Source of the DNA: an uncultured Paracoccaceae bacterium
GTDB taxonomy: Bacteria; Pseudomonadota; Alphaproteobacteria; Rhodobacterales; Rhodobacteraceae
DNA: 64,000 nucleotides
Assembly (NCBI GenBank): GCA_947495795.1
Contig: CANMAI010000003.1
Location: 1-64,000, forward strand
Direction of reading: 5' to 3'
Below, in pieces: positions 62,127-64,000 of this stretch. Below the pieces are notes generated by a model, which was not told the origin of the DNA, did not search any database, and worked only from the letters and a program-made list of their open reading frames with translations. How positions within the stretch are numbered: position 1 is the first letter of the stretch; each line of letters begins with the position of its first letter. A program made the translations under genes and the position numbers.

Positions 62127-63071
62127 TCAGTCGGCCAGCTCATCCAGCCGAGGCGGGTTGCACCCAACTCGTCCGCAATTGATTGCCGCTGCTTTCGCCG
62201 CCAGCGTCAGAATGCGCTTTATCTCTGGCGGTGCCGTAGTCCGCAAAGCATCCTTCGCCATCAGATCAGCCCGCGCGGATTGCGCCAGCAACGTGCCCAT
62301 GAATGTATCGCCTGCGCCCACCGTATCCTTCAGCTCCACCACCGGAGCAGGCGGGATGCGAAACGTTTCGCTCTCCGTCACGCCAAAGGCACCCTCGCCC
62401 CCCAAGGTCAAAACAACCAAGGCCGCGCCGGATCGTGCAAAAATCGCCCGCGCCGCATCTTCCACCGCCTCTCCCGGAGCCAGCCACGCCAGATCCTCAT
62501 CGCTCAGCTTGATCAGATCGGCCACCGCATAAAGCCGCTCCAGCCGGGCCAGATACCCCGCCCGATCATGGATGAACGCCGCCCGCACATTCGGATCAAC
62601 GCTGCAAAAGCGCCCGGAAGCGGACATTTCCTCAAAGAACGCCGTCCATGCCTCCGCATCTGCCCCGTTGGCCAGCGCGAGTGAGCCAATATGAAACGCT
62701 TTAGCCCCCTCCGGCACCGTCGCCGTCAGTCCGGGCGCATCCACATCCCGCTCCGCCGTGTTGTCGCGGTAAAACTGGTACTGCGCCTGCCCATCGGACA
62801 GCGAGACAACAGCAAGCGAAGTGGGCTTGGAGGAACGGGCAGCCAGAAGCTCCACACCCTCGGCCGCCAATTCCGCCTCCAGCATTGCGCCCAGCGTATC
62901 TGAGGAAAAGGGGGTCATGTAGCCCGTCGCCACCTCCTGCCGCGCCGCCGCCTTGGCCACATTATAGGGCGAGCCACCTGGAATGGCGCGGTAGAGCGGA
63001 TGGCCGCTGCCGCCCGGTTCCTGAATGAAATCAATCAAGTTCTCGCCACCAATAAGGATCACGCGCGTCAC
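62127..63071 (-). CDS. PfkB-family carbohydrate kinase
   Basis: This ribokinase-fold sugar kinase of about 314 residues has the N-terminal sugar-binding motif GGSPYNVAKA and the C-terminal catalytic DTVGAGDTFMGT, with the aspartate base. It resembles fructokinases. The start is uncertain: GTG at 63071 is used, and a GTG at 63062 has better spacing to GCGAGGGAG. A longer ATG form at 63116 adds residues without homology. No sugar transporter is adjacent. Confidence 0.85.
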   Translation of the reverse strand: MTRVILIGGENLIDFIQEPGGSGHPLYRAIPGGSPYNVAKAAARQEVATGYMTPFSSDTLGAMLEAELAAEGVELLAARSSKPTSLAVVSLSDGQAQYQFYRDNTAERDVDAPGLTATVPEGAKAFHIGSLALANGADAEAWTAFFEEMSASGRFCSVDPNVRAAFIHDRAGYLARLERLYAVADLIKLSDEDLAWLAPGEAVEDAARAIFARSGAALVVLTLGGEGAFGVTESETFRIPPAPVVELKDTVGAGDTFMGTLLAQSARADLMAKDALRTTAPPEIKRILTLAAKAAAINCGRVGCNPPRLDELAD

Positions 63072-63219
63072 TCCCTCGCAATTGCCCCAAGCGCAATACA
63101 GCCTTTCCCACCGCATTGCCCAGAGTTTTTTGGTGGCCGCCGCCTTGGTGCCGCAAATCTAAGGGGGATATTTACGCTTGCCCGCCATAAGCGTCGCCAA
63201 GCAAGTTCCCTCGGTGGTC

Positions 63220-64000
63220 ATGGATCTTCAGTCTGTCGTCGCAAATATAGGCTCCTACACGCAGGATGCCGTGCTCATCTCCGCCGCCGATCCTTCGGAT
63301 GGTGCCACGCTGCGTATGGCCTGGCTGAACCCTGCCTTTACCGAGCTTACCGGATACAGCGAAGAGGATATCGCAGACAGGACGCTTGGCTTTCTGGCCT
63401 GCGATGAGACGGATCCCGCGGATCATGCACAGATCATTGATCGCCTGAGCAACTGGCTGAATGTCGAAAGCGATATCGTCATCGGCCGCAAGGATGGCAC
63501 GCATTTCTGGTGCCATCTCAGGTGCCAGCCGCTGGCCGATGAAGAAGGTCTCTTCCGCTTCTGGATCTGCATTCTCCGCGACATCACGGATCGCAAGATT
63601 GCCGCCGATCAGAAACGCGATCTCTCCCTCATTGCGGAAACCACGCAGGATATGGTCATCGTGATGGACGAGAACCGCCGCTGCACCTGGGTCAACCCAT
63701 CCTTCAAGGCCTTCACCGGCTTCACGCTGAAGGATGTTGCGGGAAAGCGGATGTCGGAGTTCATCACACCGGCGGATGATGCGGCGGTGCAAGATATTAG
63801 CGCCAAGCTGGACAGGCACGAGGCTGTCTTCACGCAAATCCTCTGCCACAAGGCCGATGGCACACTCTATCTCGGCGAATTCGAGTTTCAGCCTATCCTG
63901 AACGATCTCGGGGTGCTGGAACGCTACGTATCGCTCCACCGTGACGTTACCGAAAAGCACTCGCTCGAAACGCGCTATGCCAGCCTGATCAACGCGGCAG
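63220..64000 (+). CDS. PAS-domain sensory protein, 3' end outside window
   Basis: The visible 260 residues hold two PAS domains with PAC segments: about 10-125 (ending FWICILRDITDRKIA) and 130-250 (ending YVSLHRDVTEKHSL). The spacing suggests further PAS, kinase, GGDEF or other output domains beyond the window. The first domain lacks the photoactive NCRFLQ cysteine motif, so it is not a LOV domain. The ATG at 63220 has only a weak ribosome-binding site; a TTG at 63178 has GGGGGA at good spacing and could be the true start. The output type cannot be told. Confidence 0.8.
   Translation, partial: MDLQSVVANIGSYTQDAVLISAADPSDGATLRMAWLNPAFTELTGYSEEDIADRTLGFLACDETDPADHAQIIDRLSNWLNVESDIVIGRKDGTHFWCHLRCQPLADEEGLFRFWICILRDITDRKIAADQKRDLSLIAETTQDMVIVMDENRRCTWVNPSFKAFTGFTLKDVAGKRMSEFITPADDAAVQDISAKLDRHEAVFTQILCHKADGTLYLGEFEFQPILNDLGVLERYVSLHRDVTEKHSLETRYASLINAA

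Overview
The window looks like chromosomal DNA from an alphaproteobacterium, most likely a Rhodobacterales (roseobacter-type) organism. This is inferred from the high GC content, very dense gene packing with many ATGA/GTGA stop-start overlaps, the abundance of ABC, TRAP and tripartite tricarboxylate transporters, and the types of housekeeping genes. No ribosomal RNA or species marker is present, so no species name is offered. There is no CRISPR array, no recognisable insertion sequence with a transposase, and no prophage.

Layout. (1) 1-2.5 kb: a CorC/HlyC-type membrane protein and a metallophosphoesterase-like protein that has lost key metal-binding residues. (2) 2.6-21.9 kb: a large catabolic locus. 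A sugar-type ABC importer (ATPase, binding protein, two permeases) faces a divergent SnoaL-like gene across a LacI-type palindrome. It is followed by a run of translationally overlapped genes: SnoaL-like protein, HisD-family dehydrogenase, thioredoxin-like protein, SnoaL-like, SDR, LacI regulator, SnoaL-like, flavin-type PNPOx, bicupin, zinc-binding-type dehydrogenase, MetE-like methyltransferase, alpha/beta hydrolase. A membrane lipase-like protein and a cytochrome P450 come next. I could not assign the substrate, and this is the best candidate for an undescribed pathway. (3) 22-26.7 kb: a complete BMP-type nucleoside/base ABC importer behind a RutR-like palindrome. (4) 26.7-41.6 kb: a carboxylate-uptake region bordered and punctuated by three copies of a ~104-bp palindromic repeat. 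It holds a GH25 lysozyme lipoprotein, a DenD-like dehydrogenase with a TctCBA transporter, an alpha/beta hydrolase, a TAXI-TRAP transporter, a FadR-type GntR regulator, a cyclase and a DctPQM TRAP transporter. A shared motif that fits the FadR-subfamily operator lies upstream of all three transporter operons. (5) 41.8-46.7 kb: a 1217-residue RTX repeat protein built from large internal duplications, tRNA-Gln, and a small outer-membrane beta-barrel protein. (6) 46.8-64 kb: mostly core metabolism and housekeeping (PEP mutase-like protein, aminotransferase, MmcQ/YjbR, cysS, cimA, methyltransferase, squalene/phytoene synthase-like protein, a zinc-protease-like protein with an MFS transporter, AlkA-like glycosylase, carboxylesterase, HNH protein, dsbB, a DedA-like protein, zinc metallopeptidase, tRNA-Leu, PfkB kinase and a PAS-domain protein cut by the window end). 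A TetR-cupin pair at 57.6-58.7 kb sits between two stretches in which I recognise no gene.

How the parts work together: the left two thirds is dominated by import and oxidation of small organic solutes. Each importer is paired with a local regulator or operator: LacI for the sugar-type ABC locus, a RutR-like site for the BMP transporter, and GntR for the three carboxylate transporters. Four binding-protein genes are followed by an RNA hairpin before the permease gene, which fits higher expression of the binding protein. Start codons were chosen from ribosome-binding sites and overlaps, so several differ from the longest possible reading frame.
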